From NCBI GenBank assembly GCA_965223035.1, contig OZ244980.1, positions 5,766,001 to 5,830,000 on the forward strand: DNA of 64,000 bases. Direction: 5' to 3'. Of the stretch, positions 45,161-53,438 are shown piece by piece. The notes under the pieces were generated by a model. The model saw nothing but the letters and a program-made list of their open reading frames with translations, was not told the origin of the DNA and did no database searches. The translations under genes and the position numbers were made by a program. Within the stretch, counting starts at the first letter, position 1; each line of letters starts with the position of its first letter. Origin of the DNA: CAMDPA01 sp965223035. Its GTDB lineage: Bacteria > Pseudomonadota > Alphaproteobacteria > Rhizobiales > Hyphomicrobiaceae.

Positions 45161-45796
45161 CAGCTCTCTCCCTTTGGTGTTGTTCAGCCGGTTTATCGCA
45201 ATCGCGATCCCGGCCCGTCTTAGTACTGTGCTCTGTAGGGCCGCTTGAGCCGTTCAGCCCATCCGCCCGCAACTGTAGACGACATCGCAGATGGGATCAA
45301 AGCAGATTTCTCGGGTTGCCGCGATCCGGTTATGTTGATCACAGTCGTTAGCGCCCACAGACCACGGACCATCTCGCACGCTGCGCGAGCCCTCGCAACC
45401 GTCGTGCGCACGGCAAACGGGAAACGACCCGCGGATGGATCGGCCGCAGTGTCGGCTTTCGCCGCAATCAACTGGCAAATTGCTGCGGCGCAACGCGCCG
45501 TCGACGAGGGCAAATTGTAAAAATCCCGAACCAGGCCCAGATCATCGTGCCTGAGGCGTAGATTAAGCTTTTGGCGTTCACCGGAACCCGATGATGGGCA
45601 TCCTCCCGATTCCCCAAAAAGCAACTTGCCCTGACGACGAACGCCTTCCGCGTCCGCTAACCGCGACGCCACCATGTGGTAGCTCCCGCCTCGAGCAGGT
45701 CCACCTTTGGCGGATTCCCGCCCGGCCACCCAATGGCACGCTTGTGAGAGTGACCGGGTTGAAGAGCGGGATGGTTCCCGCTCACATCGGAACGCG
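45161..45796. other. Gene-free region with a family-B repeat
   Basis: 636 bp between the DctP start and the ABM gene end. Open frames at 45245-45520 (plus) and 45220-45819 (minus) overlap and neither shows family features or a ribosome site. A family-B palindrome is at about 45708-45785. Confidence 0.45.
45708..45785. repeat. Family-B palindromic repeat
   Basis: CCCGCCCGGCCACCCAATGG then CACGCTTGTGAGAGTGACCG, GGTTGAAGAGCGGGATGGTTCC. The loop CAATGGCACGCTTGTG is identical to that at about 42005. It lies just 3' of the ABM gene. Confidence 0.75.
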
Positions 45797-46291
45797 CTAA
45801 TTCCTGCGTGAAAAGCCATTCCAGCTCGTCGTAAATATGGCGCCCATGTTCATCTTATAGGCGGCAGTCTTCAGATCCTCTGGAACATTGCCCCGAAAGA
45901 TGAACGGCCCGGGGTTTGCAATTGCCGATATGTTGGGAAAGTACTTGGCCGCCGTGCCCGAAAGGTGGACCGCCAACGCCTTGCTGTCTTCGAATACCTC
46001 GTGGATGACGATTTGATCGCCCTTTTCCGAAACGGAGATTTCATACTTCATTAATCCCGGCTCATTTGCCTCAAGCACATCGCCGACAGCCTGATAGGTC
46101 GCCACCAGTTGTGCACTCATACCTGGTTTGGCGGTCCAAACGTATACGAGATCAATTTCCTTGTTGTTGCCACCGGCGTGCAAGCCCGTTGCACCCACAA
46201 GCGCCAAACCTCCGGCGGCTAGAACGGCCGCCAATACCTTCTTAGCGCGGTCCATCCACTGCCCGGCCGCCAGATATTTGCGATCAATCAT
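45797..46291 (-). CDS. Exported antibiotic-biosynthesis-monooxygenase (ABM) domain protein
   Basis: 164 residues. N-terminal signal segment (AKKVLAAVLAAGGLALVGAT, cleavage near LHAGG), then an ABM/YgiN-like ferredoxin fold: EIDLVYVWTAKPGMSAQLVA, EANEPGLMKYEISVSEKGDQ, IVIHEVFEDSKALAVHLSG. ABM proteins are small cofactor-free or haem-linked oxygenases, or quinol-handling proteins; a periplasmic one is less usual. AAGGAGAAA precedes ATG 46291. Divergent from a TetR gene with two operator-like palindromes between them. Confidence 0.8.
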   Translation of the reverse strand: MIDRKYLAAGQWMDRAKKVLAAVLAAGGLALVGATGLHAGGNNKEIDLVYVWTAKPGMSAQLVATYQAVGDVLEANEPGLMKYEISVSEKGDQIVIHEVFEDSKALAVHLSGTAAKYFPNISAIANPGPFIFRGNVPEDLKTAAYKMNMGAIFTTSWNGFSRRN

Positions 46292-46348
46292 TGGGTTTCT
46301 CCTTGAACGTTGTGCCAGCACGGTCAATCCGCCGTCTGTGGTTTTTTA

Positions 46349-46366
46349 TTGGACCAATCGGTCCAT
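46349..46366. promoter_or_regulatory. TetR operator candidate 1
   Basis: TTGGACCAATCGGTCCAT: inverted repeat TGGACC-AATC-GGTCCA between the divergent ABM and tetR-type genes. Shares the half-site TTGGA(C/A)C with the site 34 bp away. Confidence 0.75.
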
Positions 46367-46382
46367 AAATGTCAACAACTTT

Positions 46383-46400
46383 TTGGACCAACTGTTCCAA
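46383..46400. promoter_or_regulatory. TetR operator candidate 2
   Basis: TTGGACCAACTGTTCCAA: near-perfect palindrome with the same half-site as candidate 1, 30 bp before the regulator's ATG. Centre-to-centre distance of 34 bp is about three helical turns. Confidence 0.75.
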
Positions 46401-46429
46401 TTATCTTCGAGCCGTGCTAGACAGCGTCC

Positions 46430-47041
46430 ATGAACAGGGACATCACAAACGAACCACCAGGCCGCGGAAGGCCCCGAAAGTTTGACGAAGAAGCCGTGCT
46501 TGATGCGCTTACGGATCTGTTTTGGGACAAGGGCTACGAGGCGACTTCGATGAACGACATTCTCGAAGTCTCTGGACTGCGAAAATCCAGCCTCTACAGC
46601 ACCTTCGGGTCGAAGAAAGGCCTCTTCCGGCGTATCCTTGACCGCTATGTCGAAACCCGCATGGAGGGATTTGCCGACATGGCGGAGGCAAGCGACGCGG
46701 CGGGCCTCGAGGCGCTCCACACCTTCCTTGATGCTGTCTTCGCCTTTGGCCGCGCGGGATGTCTTGCCGTCAACACGACGACGGAACTCGGCACCAGCGA
46801 TCCCGCGGTCAGCGCTTTGGCTCGCGTGTACCGCGACCGGATACGGGCCGCGCTTTACAAGGTTGTCTCGGCCGCGACCCAATCCAGTGGGCTAGCTGCG
46901 GATCTCGTCGGTGCACGAACCGAATTGCTGCTTGGTTTCCTTTTGGGATATGCGGTCGCAGCACGCACAGGCGCCGACAGTTCGGAGATCAACGGTTTGG
47001 CTGCAGCTGCCCATCAGATTGTTGAGTCCTGGAAGGTTTAA
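46430..47041 (+). CDS. TetR-family transcriptional regulator
   Basis: 203 residues. N-terminal helix-turn-helix (GRPRKFDEEAVLDALTDLFW, DKGYEATSMNDILEVSGLRK, SSLYSTFGSKKGLF) typical of the AcrR/YezE-like TetR group, and a helical ligand domain with GCLAVNTTTELGTSDPAV, the GCL/N-T pattern of this subgroup. It probably represses itself and the divergent ABM gene through the two palindromes at 46349 and 46383. Inducer unknown. Confidence 0.93.
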   Translation: MNRDITNEPPGRGRPRKFDEEAVLDALTDLFWDKGYEATSMNDILEVSGLRKSSLYSTFGSKKGLFRRILDRYVETRMEGFADMAEASDAAGLEALHTFLDAVFAFGRAGCLAVNTTTELGTSDPAVSALARVYRDRIRAALYKVVSAATQSSGLAADLVGARTELLLGFLLGYAVAARTGADSSEINGLAAAAHQIVESWKV

Positions 47042-47471
47042 AACAATCATCCCTATCCATTTCACGTTGGCGCTGGTTGCCCGAAACAAGCAGGCAGCTC
47101 GATCATCGCAATCATGCGCGCGGTGACAATCTTGGCGTAGGAGCGGTGCACGGGCATCGTATCGAGGCCGGCAGGATTTGGGCCAGCAATTGCATGACAG
47201 CAGGTCCGCCTCTGGCGGACTCGCTGTGCCGGCCCGCCCCGCCGCTTTGAGATGCCTCACATAGAGCAACCTGCCTTTGATCGGAATCGGAACGATCCCG
47301 ATCAAAGGCAGAAAGTTGCTCTCCACTTTAACAGCGATCATCTTTGCGCCTTAAATCGGAACCGGCGCAATTGGAATCGGCGTTGCGGTCCCGATTTAAG
47401 GCGCGATGATCTAGCGTCGACAATCGACCAACGGTTGGTGGCGGTGCGGCGTGCCGACCGCGGCCGCGGCA
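47042..47471. other. Gene-free region with a full-length family-A repeat
   Basis: 430 bp between convergent genes. 47042-47261 shows nothing apart from an inverted pair GGTCCGCC/GGCGGACT around 47202-47222. The family-A copy follows. Confidence 0.45.
47262..47414 (+). repeat. Family-A double-hairpin repeat, full-length copy
   Basis: TAGAGCAACCTGCCTTTGAT ... GGCGCGATGATCTAG, with both hairpins intact and a 153-bp length almost identical to the copies at 9125 and 21594. Confidence 0.93.
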
Positions 47472-48206
47472 TCAGCCTGAGCTATCGCTTGCGCGTGCCA
47501 GTTCGTCCGCCTCGAGTTCGTTTGCCTCGAGGTTTTGGCCGACCGACATCGCGCAAATGCGGGACAGATGGACAAACGGCAGGCCCGTCTCATCGGCCCA
47601 GGCGTTGAATTGCGCTTGAACCTTGGCGAGGTCGCGCTTCGACTTGACCTCTTCTGCGACGTCGAGACCCGCGTCACGGAGACAGGCGACGACATCCTTC
47701 GATGTCACGAAGCCGTCCCATCCTAGGAAACGCAGCAGCATCTGGCCGCTGTTGCCGCCGAGACGTTGACCACGTTTGGCGAGGATGTCGAGCAACCCGA
47801 TTTCGTCGGTTGACGGCCATTGGGCCAGAAACCGGCCGAAACTGCCATGCTCGCGCGCAATCTCCTGAACGAATTGGGCGTTCGCCTGCACCGACATAAT
47901 TTTGGCCGCGTTACGTACGATCCGCGTGTCCTTGGTGAGGCCGTCCCAGTAGTGGTCGGGTTGAACCAGGAGTCGGCCCGGAACAAAACCGAAAAACGCC
48001 TCCTCGAACCCCGGCCACTTCGCATCGATCACGCTCCACGCGAACCCCGCCGAAAACACACGCTTGGTCATTTCCGCGAGAACGCGGTCGTCGGTGATCC
48101 GGGCGAGCGCTTGCTGATCGGGCTTCGCCGGCAACAGCTGCGCCAAGGCCTTGGCGCCGCCCTTGCGCATCTCAGCGCGCGCCCGGATCGTCTTGAACGA
48201 GGTCAT
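47472..48206 (-). CDS. DNA-3-methyladenine glycosylase I family protein
   Basis: 244 residues. The order RVLAEMTKRVFSAGFAWSVI, DAKWPGFEEAFFGF, DTRIVRNAAKIMSVQANAQF and SGQMLLRFLGWDGFVTSKDV follows the Tag family (FQAGLSW, NRAKI, HhH region), with divergence in the N-terminal Cys/His zinc positions, which I do not see. It would excise alkylated adenine from DNA. ATG 48206 is chosen because the upstream frame to 48500 is not family-like; GAGAGG lies 8 bp before it. It ends near the family-A repeat. Confidence 0.8.
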   Translation of the reverse strand: MTSFKTIRARAEMRKGGAKALAQLLPAKPDQQALARITDDRVLAEMTKRVFSAGFAWSVIDAKWPGFEEAFFGFVPGRLLVQPDHYWDGLTKDTRIVRNAAKIMSVQANAQFVQEIAREHGSFGRFLAQWPSTDEIGLLDILAKRGQRLGGNSGQMLLRFLGWDGFVTSKDVVACLRDAGLDVAEEVKSKRDLAKVQAQFNAWADETGLPFVHLSRICAMSVGQNLEANELEADELARASDSSG

Positions 48207-48502
48207 AGCCGAAACACCTCTCATCCCCGCGTCGACCAACAGCCCGTCGGAACCGGGCCTGGCGCGAGAGTATAGCAGACAACGAACGCCATCGGATGCA
48301 AATCGGGTGTTACCCATCACGCCCGACTCACCCAGTTGGGCCGGACGTCCGATTGCGGCGTGGCGTGTGCTCGACAACAGACGGAACCATGCTGTGCCAG
48401 ATACGGTCATCGCGTCGATCCGAACTTGTCTGGCGCGCTTCGGGCCGGCCACCGCGCAGCCCAAGTAGACGTGTGGGAAGCAACAGGCGAGCACACACAA
48501 CG
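48207..48502. other. Gene-free stretch
   Basis: 296 bp between the glycosylase start and the broken cytochrome gene end, both on the minus strand. The glycosylase frame stays open here but lacks conserved features. No repeat or clear promoter seen. Confidence 0.4.
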
Positions 48503-48877
48503 CTATCGTCGCCGCGCCATGTACGCCAAATAGGATATGAGGTGATCCAGGTCCGCCTCGGGCAGGAGCGCCTCGTCAAAACCGGTCATCTGCTGTTCCG
48601 GCCAGACGCGAACGGACCTGGGATCGCGGATCGCCTTCTCTAACCCTTGGATCGTCATGTACCCCGTGGGGCCCATTGGCTGCGCGAGATCCGGTCCTGT
48701 CGTGGCGTCGCCTGCGCCATGCATCTTGCGGCAGGCTAGGCGGTGCTTCACGAACACGCCGAGGCCCGCCGCTCCGGCGCGTTTGCCGGCAACGACGACG
48801 CCACGGCCGGCGGCGCTCGGGGCTTTGGGCGCCGGACAAGGATGAAAGGGCATAGGGCCACTGCTCGGGACCGGCAT
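48503..48877 (-). pseudogene. Cytochrome c-like gene with destroyed haem motif
   Basis: The frame ends with a cytochrome c C-terminus: GAGDATTGPDLAQPMGPTGY, MTIQGLEKAIRDPRSVRVWP and the axial-Met region QQMTGFDEALLPEADLDHL then ISYLAYM. Where CxxCH should be, just before KMHGAGD, it reads RLACR (codons at 48728-48742). Cys and His are both Arg, each explainable by one transition (TGC to CGC, CAC to CGC). No signal peptide or clear start is visible upstream. Without CxxCH it cannot attach haem normally, so it is probably a decaying gene. Confidence 0.7.
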
Positions 48878-49586
48878 CGGAGCGCTCCGGAAATTGCCAG
48901 ACCTCAAAGAAGGGTCCCGCCGATGTTGGCTTGTTCGGCAGTTGCGGCCAAGGTTGGCGCGGGTTTTCGATTGCCAGCCAAGGTCTTGAACCACCGGGCC
49001 TCGCCTGCTCGACCAGGGCAGCGGGATTTTATGAAACGAAGCCGTCTTCGGCCCGCGCCTCGGTTGTCTCGATTGCATCCAGGACCGCGCCAAGGGGTTT
49101 GTGCAGCGGGATCGCCTTGTAGGGCATGGTTCGGTTGTCAGCGACATCGCGCGAATGTCTCAGTACTTTGACGTCCGATCTGGCGAGCAACTGTAATGGG
49201 GAAAAGTCAGGGCGAGAAGGTCCGACGGACAAAATGAGCGTGGCCTGGTTGCTGCCACCGCCGTCGTGCTAAAGGCAGAGTAGATTATCGACGCAAATGC
49301 GATTGCGCGGTTCAGTTCATCCTCTGGGGTGATGTGGATGCACGACGTCGTCGACCATGGGTCCTAACGGCGACGGCTCGAAACAATCCTAAAGTCCAAA
49401 ATACCTCACGGCTGAAATATCCCAATCATACAGCAACTGCATCACCAATCAGTATCATCGAAGACAGCGGTTTTCGGCCGGTTTTCACGATGCGCTGCAC
49501 GATGGAAAATCGCCGGCGTCACACGAATTCCTACAACCGATTCCCTATCGCCAAGCGGCGTCCGAACCAAGAGGCTCATAGCCGGA
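48878..49586. other. Gene-free region
   Basis: About 700 bp. The cytochrome frame continues to 49147 without recognisable sequence. AT content rises from 49370 (AAAGTCCAAAATACC). Overlapping short frames on both strands lack support. Confidence 0.4.
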
Positions 49587-50078
49587 TCACTGAAGCCGAG
49601 CCGAAACCCCTTTGTGGCCCGCCCACTTGGGCAGACTGTCATTCATATCGAGGACTCGCGCGACATAGAATATGTGACATGAGGGCTTGAACGTCTCAGG
49701 GACGTTGGGTGGTGTGCCAAAGTCGAACAGCGACGGAAACCCAAGCCACATCCTTCTTCCTTCATCGGCGATGAGTGTGCCGCATAAACAGCAACTCACT
49801 TTGCAGGGTAGACGTCTTGCGGCCGTATTGACATGACCGTTGTAAAATCTCAAGTGATCGATACCGCTGATAAGTCTGATTTGGCGCTTATGAAAAATTG
49901 CCGCCCACTGCATCGGCGCGCCATGCAGCTTCTGGCACATGGCGCAGTGGCAGATTTTCGCGTCCACCGGATCGGAACACGCCTGATATCGAACCGTTCC
50001 ACAGTGGCAACTCGCTTCGTATCTGGCCTCGACTTGCGTATCGTCGGCGCGCGCAAACAGTCGTTCGAGTTCATCCAT
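49587..50078 (-). CDS. GFA (CENP-V/GFA) family zinc protein
   Basis: 163 residues. Zinc-binding cysteines of the GFA fold: SCHCGTVRYQA, ICHCAMCQKLHG and SCCLCGTLIADEG, with YNGHVNTAARRLPCKVSC. The family was named for glutathione-dependent formaldehyde activation, but most members have unknown roles. The ATG at 50078 is the first in frame and the length is normal. It is a single minus-strand gene. Confidence 0.9.
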   Translation of the reverse strand: MDELERLFARADDTQVEARYEASCHCGTVRYQACSDPVDAKICHCAMCQKLHGAPMQWAAIFHKRQIRLISGIDHLRFYNGHVNTAARRLPCKVSCCLCGTLIADEGRRMWLGFPSLFDFGTPPNVPETFKPSCHIFYVARVLDMNDSLPKWAGHKGVSARLQ

Positions 50079-50147
50079 TTGTTCGTCCCCACGGTCATCC
50101 CGGATCCGATGAGCTTACTCACCTTATTGTCAATTGAGGAGTGCACG

Positions 50148-50322
50148 ATGATTAAGCATCCAGCAACATTTCCAGCGCTGCCACCGGCCGGTGACGACTG
50201 GCAATGGGTGGGGGCCGCCGCAGGTAAGGACTCGCGTGTTGGCTGGGCACAACGTATTCTGGTGCGAGGCAGAAGGCAGTGCCGCCATCGTCGATAACAA
50301 TCGCAGGCTTGTCACAGCATGA
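50148..50322 (+). pseudogene. Possible small gene with a frameshift
   Basis: ATG 50148 has GAGGAG 8 bp upstream and reads MIKHPATFPALPPAGDDWQW then VGAAAGKDSRVGWAQR. From about 50262 this frame becomes basic and stops, while the +2 frame reads FWCEAEGSAAIVDNNRRLVT and ends at 50322. Joining them gives a plausible 57-residue protein. Not recognised; it may be a broken small gene or chance. Confidence 0.3.
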
Positions 50323-50516
50323 ACGTCGACAGATTATTGCGGCCATTTGGTGCAGCGGACGCTGACTGGATGATCTGGAGGGTGGGCCAATACGGTTTGC
50401 TGTTGACTCCGGACCGGATTCAACGTCGCCCCTGAGGAAGTTCGGCGCTTCCTAGCTCGATGTTTGGCAATACCATCAGATGAAGATCGGGAGCAGCCGG
50501 TACCGCAGCGGAACGG

Positions 50517-51155
50517 TCAGCCGGCCTCGTTCGTTCCATCGAAGCCTTCGATGACCAACAGATCGATGTCCGCCTTGCCCAGACGCAGAGCCCTGGCCGC
50601 CTGATAATCCGGCGATTGGTAGCAGGCGCATGCGGCATTGTAGCTTGGAAACTCAATGACCACGTGGCGGCTGCGTACGCGGCCTTCCATGACCCTATAC
50701 TGGCCCGCTCGCACCAGGTAGCGCGCGCCGAATTTCCCGAACGCGGTCTGGCTGGCCACCATGTAGGGCTCGTAACCATCCGCATCGATCACATCGAGGT
50801 GCGCGATCCAATAGCCCTTGAGGGGAGCCGCGGCAGGCGGCGTGCCGATGGAAGACGGCTGTGGACCATCATAGCCCTCTACGATCAGGAAATCGCAGAT
50901 CGCATGCCCTTCACGCAAAGCGTGGGCCTGCACGTACTCTGGCGACGAATATGCGGTCAACGCCAACGCATAAGACTCATACTCACGCAGCACATTGCGT
51001 GCACGCATCTGTCCTTCCATCACCTCGCGGCGACCGCCGCGCGCCAACAGCCTAGAGCCATTGGTCTTGTGCCACGCGTCCGCAGTGGTGCGGTACGCCT
51101 GGAACTCATCCATGTCGGGAACATCAAGATGCGGAATCCAATAACCCTTGGGCAT
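50517..51155 (-). CDS. Protein with two tandem DUF1330 domains
   Basis: 212 residues. Two copies of the DUF1330 ferredoxin-like fold: residues about 1-95 (GYWIPHLDVPDMDEFQAYRT, RNVLREYESYALALTAYSSP, EYVQAHALREGHAICDFLIV) and about 112-207 (GYWIAHLDVIDADGYEPYMV, RHVVIEFPSYNAACACYQSP, DYQAARALRLGKADIDLLVI). Most family members have a single domain of about 95 residues and dimerise, so this looks like a fused dimer. GGAGGAGG precedes the ATG. Function unknown; DUF1330 genes often lie in catabolic clusters. Confidence 0.9.
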   Translation of the reverse strand: MPKGYWIPHLDVPDMDEFQAYRTTADAWHKTNGSRLLARGGRREVMEGQMRARNVLREYESYALALTAYSSPEYVQAHALREGHAICDFLIVEGYDGPQPSSIGTPPAAAPLKGYWIAHLDVIDADGYEPYMVASQTAFGKFGARYLVRAGQYRVMEGRVRSRHVVIEFPSYNAACACYQSPDYQAARALRLGKADIDLLVIEGFDGTNEAG

Positions 51156-51597
51156 ACCTCCTCCTGCTTTCGGATCGTCCCGGTCATCGCTCGCACGAGC
51201 GCGTCTGTGGCCTGCTTCGGATCGGCGTGGCGATCGGCAGCGCCGGCGCAGCCTAGATCATTTCCACCTGCCGCGAAATCGCCTTGCCGGCTGGTTCCTG
51301 CACCCGGCCACCCATGAGATCGTGCCATTCGGCGGTCAGCTGAGGAGCGCGATGGGCTCCGCGAACGCTCAAACGGTTGAGCGGACCGGACCCGCGCCCG
51401 GGCGGGATAGGGCACGACCGATCGGAACCCTTGCGGCGACACGGTTTGCTGCCGGCCTTCATGGATAAGCAGCCCAATCGGGTGTGCCGGGAAACCCTCG
51501 CTTGACCGTTTTGCCGACTGGCCGCAAGCTAAGTGACGCTTAATCAAGCAGGCAATCCCTGGGAATTCAGCGGGTGTAACGGGCAGGGCTCATCGAG
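51156..51597. other. Divergent intergenic region
   Basis: 442 bp between the DUF1330 gene and the FAD oxidoreductase gene. A weak family-B trace (CACCCGGCCACCCATGAGAT, GTGCCATTCGG) is at about 51298. A minus-strand frame ending near 51253 is unsupported. Confidence 0.4.
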
Positions 51598-53178
51598 ATG
51601 GCCGGGTTGCCGGACTACATTTTCGTTGGGGCGGGGATCAACAGCCTGGTTTGCGCCGCGCTGCTTGGTCAGCGCGACAACAAGGTGTTCGTGCTCGAAC
51701 GCGAGGACCGTGCGGGCGGCTGCATCAAGTCGGGCGAGATCACCTTGCCGGGCTACACCCACGATCTGATGGCGGCGACGTTTGTGCTGTTCGTCACCTC
51801 GCCGGCGTACAGAGAGCTCGGAGCGAGTCTCACCCGCCATGGGTTGGAGTTCGCCCATACGTCGCATCCTACCGGCGTCGTCACACCGGATGGACGCAGT
51901 CTGGTGATGACGATGGATCGGTCGGCCAATGTCGCCCGCTTCAACCAGCTGGCCGCCGGGGACGGCGATCGCTACCGCTGCGAGGTTGAAGCGGTTGAGC
52001 GCGACGCGGAGCTGGTGTTCGGCGTGCTCGGCGGCGCGCCGTGGTCGTGGGCCACCGTCAATCTTTTGTTCCGCGAGATGCGGCGGCGCGGCCTGCGCGG
52101 GCTCGCGGCACGTTTGGGCGAATTCCTGCGACCGGGCCGGGGCTGGTTGGAGACGCAATTTCAGTCCGATCTGTTAAGGGACATGCTGGCGCCGTGGGTG
52201 CTGCATGTGGGGCTGGGTCCGGAGAGCGCCCTGTCCGGGGAGATGGCGCGCGTGATCGCATTCGCGCTTGAGTCCGCCGGCGCGCCGATCGCCAAGGGTG
52301 GCGCGGCGCGCGCCGTCAAGGCCTTCGAAGGTTTAATAGGGGAGCAGGCGGGCGAGGTGCGCACCGGCGCAGACGTCACCGAGGTGCTCGTCGACCATGG
52401 CCGCGCCGTGGGCGTGAAGCTTGCCAGCGGCGAGACGATCGAGGCGAAGCGGGGCGTTGTCTGCTCCGTGACGCCGACGCAGCTTTACAACCGGCTGCTT
52501 CCGGACACGGCGGTCGATCCGGCCGTCCTGGTGCACGCTGCAAACTATCGCTACGGTCGCGGCGATATGCAGATGCATTTCGCGCTGAAAAGCCCGCCGA
52601 AGTGGAAAAGCGCCGGCCTTGAAGAGGTGGCGCTGATCCATCTAACACCCGGCCTCGACGGCGTGTCGAAGGCGGTCAACGAATGCGAGCGCGGGTTGCT
52701 GCCGGAAGTACCGACGATCTGCGTCGGCCAGCCGCACGCGCTCGATCCCTCGCGCTGTCCACCCGGGGCGGGGATCATCTGGGTCCAGCTCCCGGAGGCG
52801 CCGCGTCACATCAAGGGAGACGCCGCCGGCAAGATCCAGGTGCCGGCCGACGGCACATGGCACGAGGCGGTCCGCGAAGCTTTCGCCGATCGGGTCGAAG
52901 CGATCCTGAACAACCACATCGATGGGCTCGAAGGCAATGTCCTCGCGCGCAAAAGCTACTCGCCGGCGGACCTGGAGGCGATCAACATCAACCTTGTCGG
53001 CGGCGACCCCTACGGCGGCTCGTGTGCGATTGACCAGTTCTTCATCTTGCGCCCGTTCCCCAACTCCGTGAACTACCAGACATCGATTAACGGCCTCTAC
53101 CTGATCGGCGCCTCGACGCATCCGGGTCCAGGCCTAGGCGGCGGCTCGGGCTTCGCACTCGCTGAGCGTCTGAGCTGA
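51598..53178 (+). CDS. FAD-dependent phytoene-dehydrogenase-like oxidoreductase
   Basis: 526 residues. FAD-binding VGAGINSLVCAALL near the start, LEREDRAGGCIKSGE, and C-terminal NGLYLIGASTHPGPGLGGGS. Same group as the gene at 21988. ATG 51598 directly follows a purine-poor leader without a strong ribosome site. It is followed, 260 bp later and in the same direction, by the ThDP enzyme. Long antisense frames over it are shadows. Confidence 0.92.
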   Translation: MAGLPDYIFVGAGINSLVCAALLGQRDNKVFVLEREDRAGGCIKSGEITLPGYTHDLMAATFVLFVTSPAYRELGASLTRHGLEFAHTSHPTGVVTPDGRSLVMTMDRSANVARFNQLAAGDGDRYRCEVEAVERDAELVFGVLGGAPWSWATVNLLFREMRRRGLRGLAARLGEFLRPGRGWLETQFQSDLLRDMLAPWVLHVGLGPESALSGEMARVIAFALESAGAPIAKGGAARAVKAFEGLIGEQAGEVRTGADVTEVLVDHGRAVGVKLASGETIEAKRGVVCSVTPTQLYNRLLPDTAVDPAVLVHAANYRYGRGDMQMHFALKSPPKWKSAGLEEVALIHLTPGLDGVSKAVNECERGLLPEVPTICVGQPHALDPSRCPPGAGIIWVQLPEAPRHIKGDAAGKIQVPADGTWHEAVREAFADRVEAILNNHIDGLEGNVLARKSYSPADLEAININLVGGDPYGGSCAIDQFFILRPFPNSVNYQTSINGLYLIGASTHPGPGLGGGSGFALAERLS

Positions 53179-53438
53179 GGTCAAAAATAATGGCTGCAGC
53201 ATTTATCGCCTTGCGATGGCCCATTGATAGCGTTTCACAGTCAGCTGGAACCAACCTGCTCCGCCAGTCCATCCACCGACACCATCGTGGCATTGGACGG
53301 CGGGGGGAGTGGGCCGGCGAGGTTCATCCCCAAAGGCAGACAAAATCGAGACGGACCCATTCCATCGATTGCAACTTACCGCTTGCGATTGGAATTTTGG
53401 GCCTGTAGCGGGCGAAACTTGCATCGGAGAAAACTCAG
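53179..53438. repeat. Intergenic region with a family-B repeat
   Basis: 260 bp. 53218-53322 holds a family-B copy: GCGTTTCACAGTCAGCTGGA, then ACCAACCTGCTCCGCC ... GGCGGGGGGAGTGGGCCGG, with loop CACCATCGTGGCATTGG. No gene. Confidence 0.6.

Noticed and set aside
45220..45819. 199-residue minus and 91-residue plus frames in a gene-free region
   Set aside because: They overlap each other, lack ribosome sites and family patterns, and the minus frame runs through a family-B repeat.
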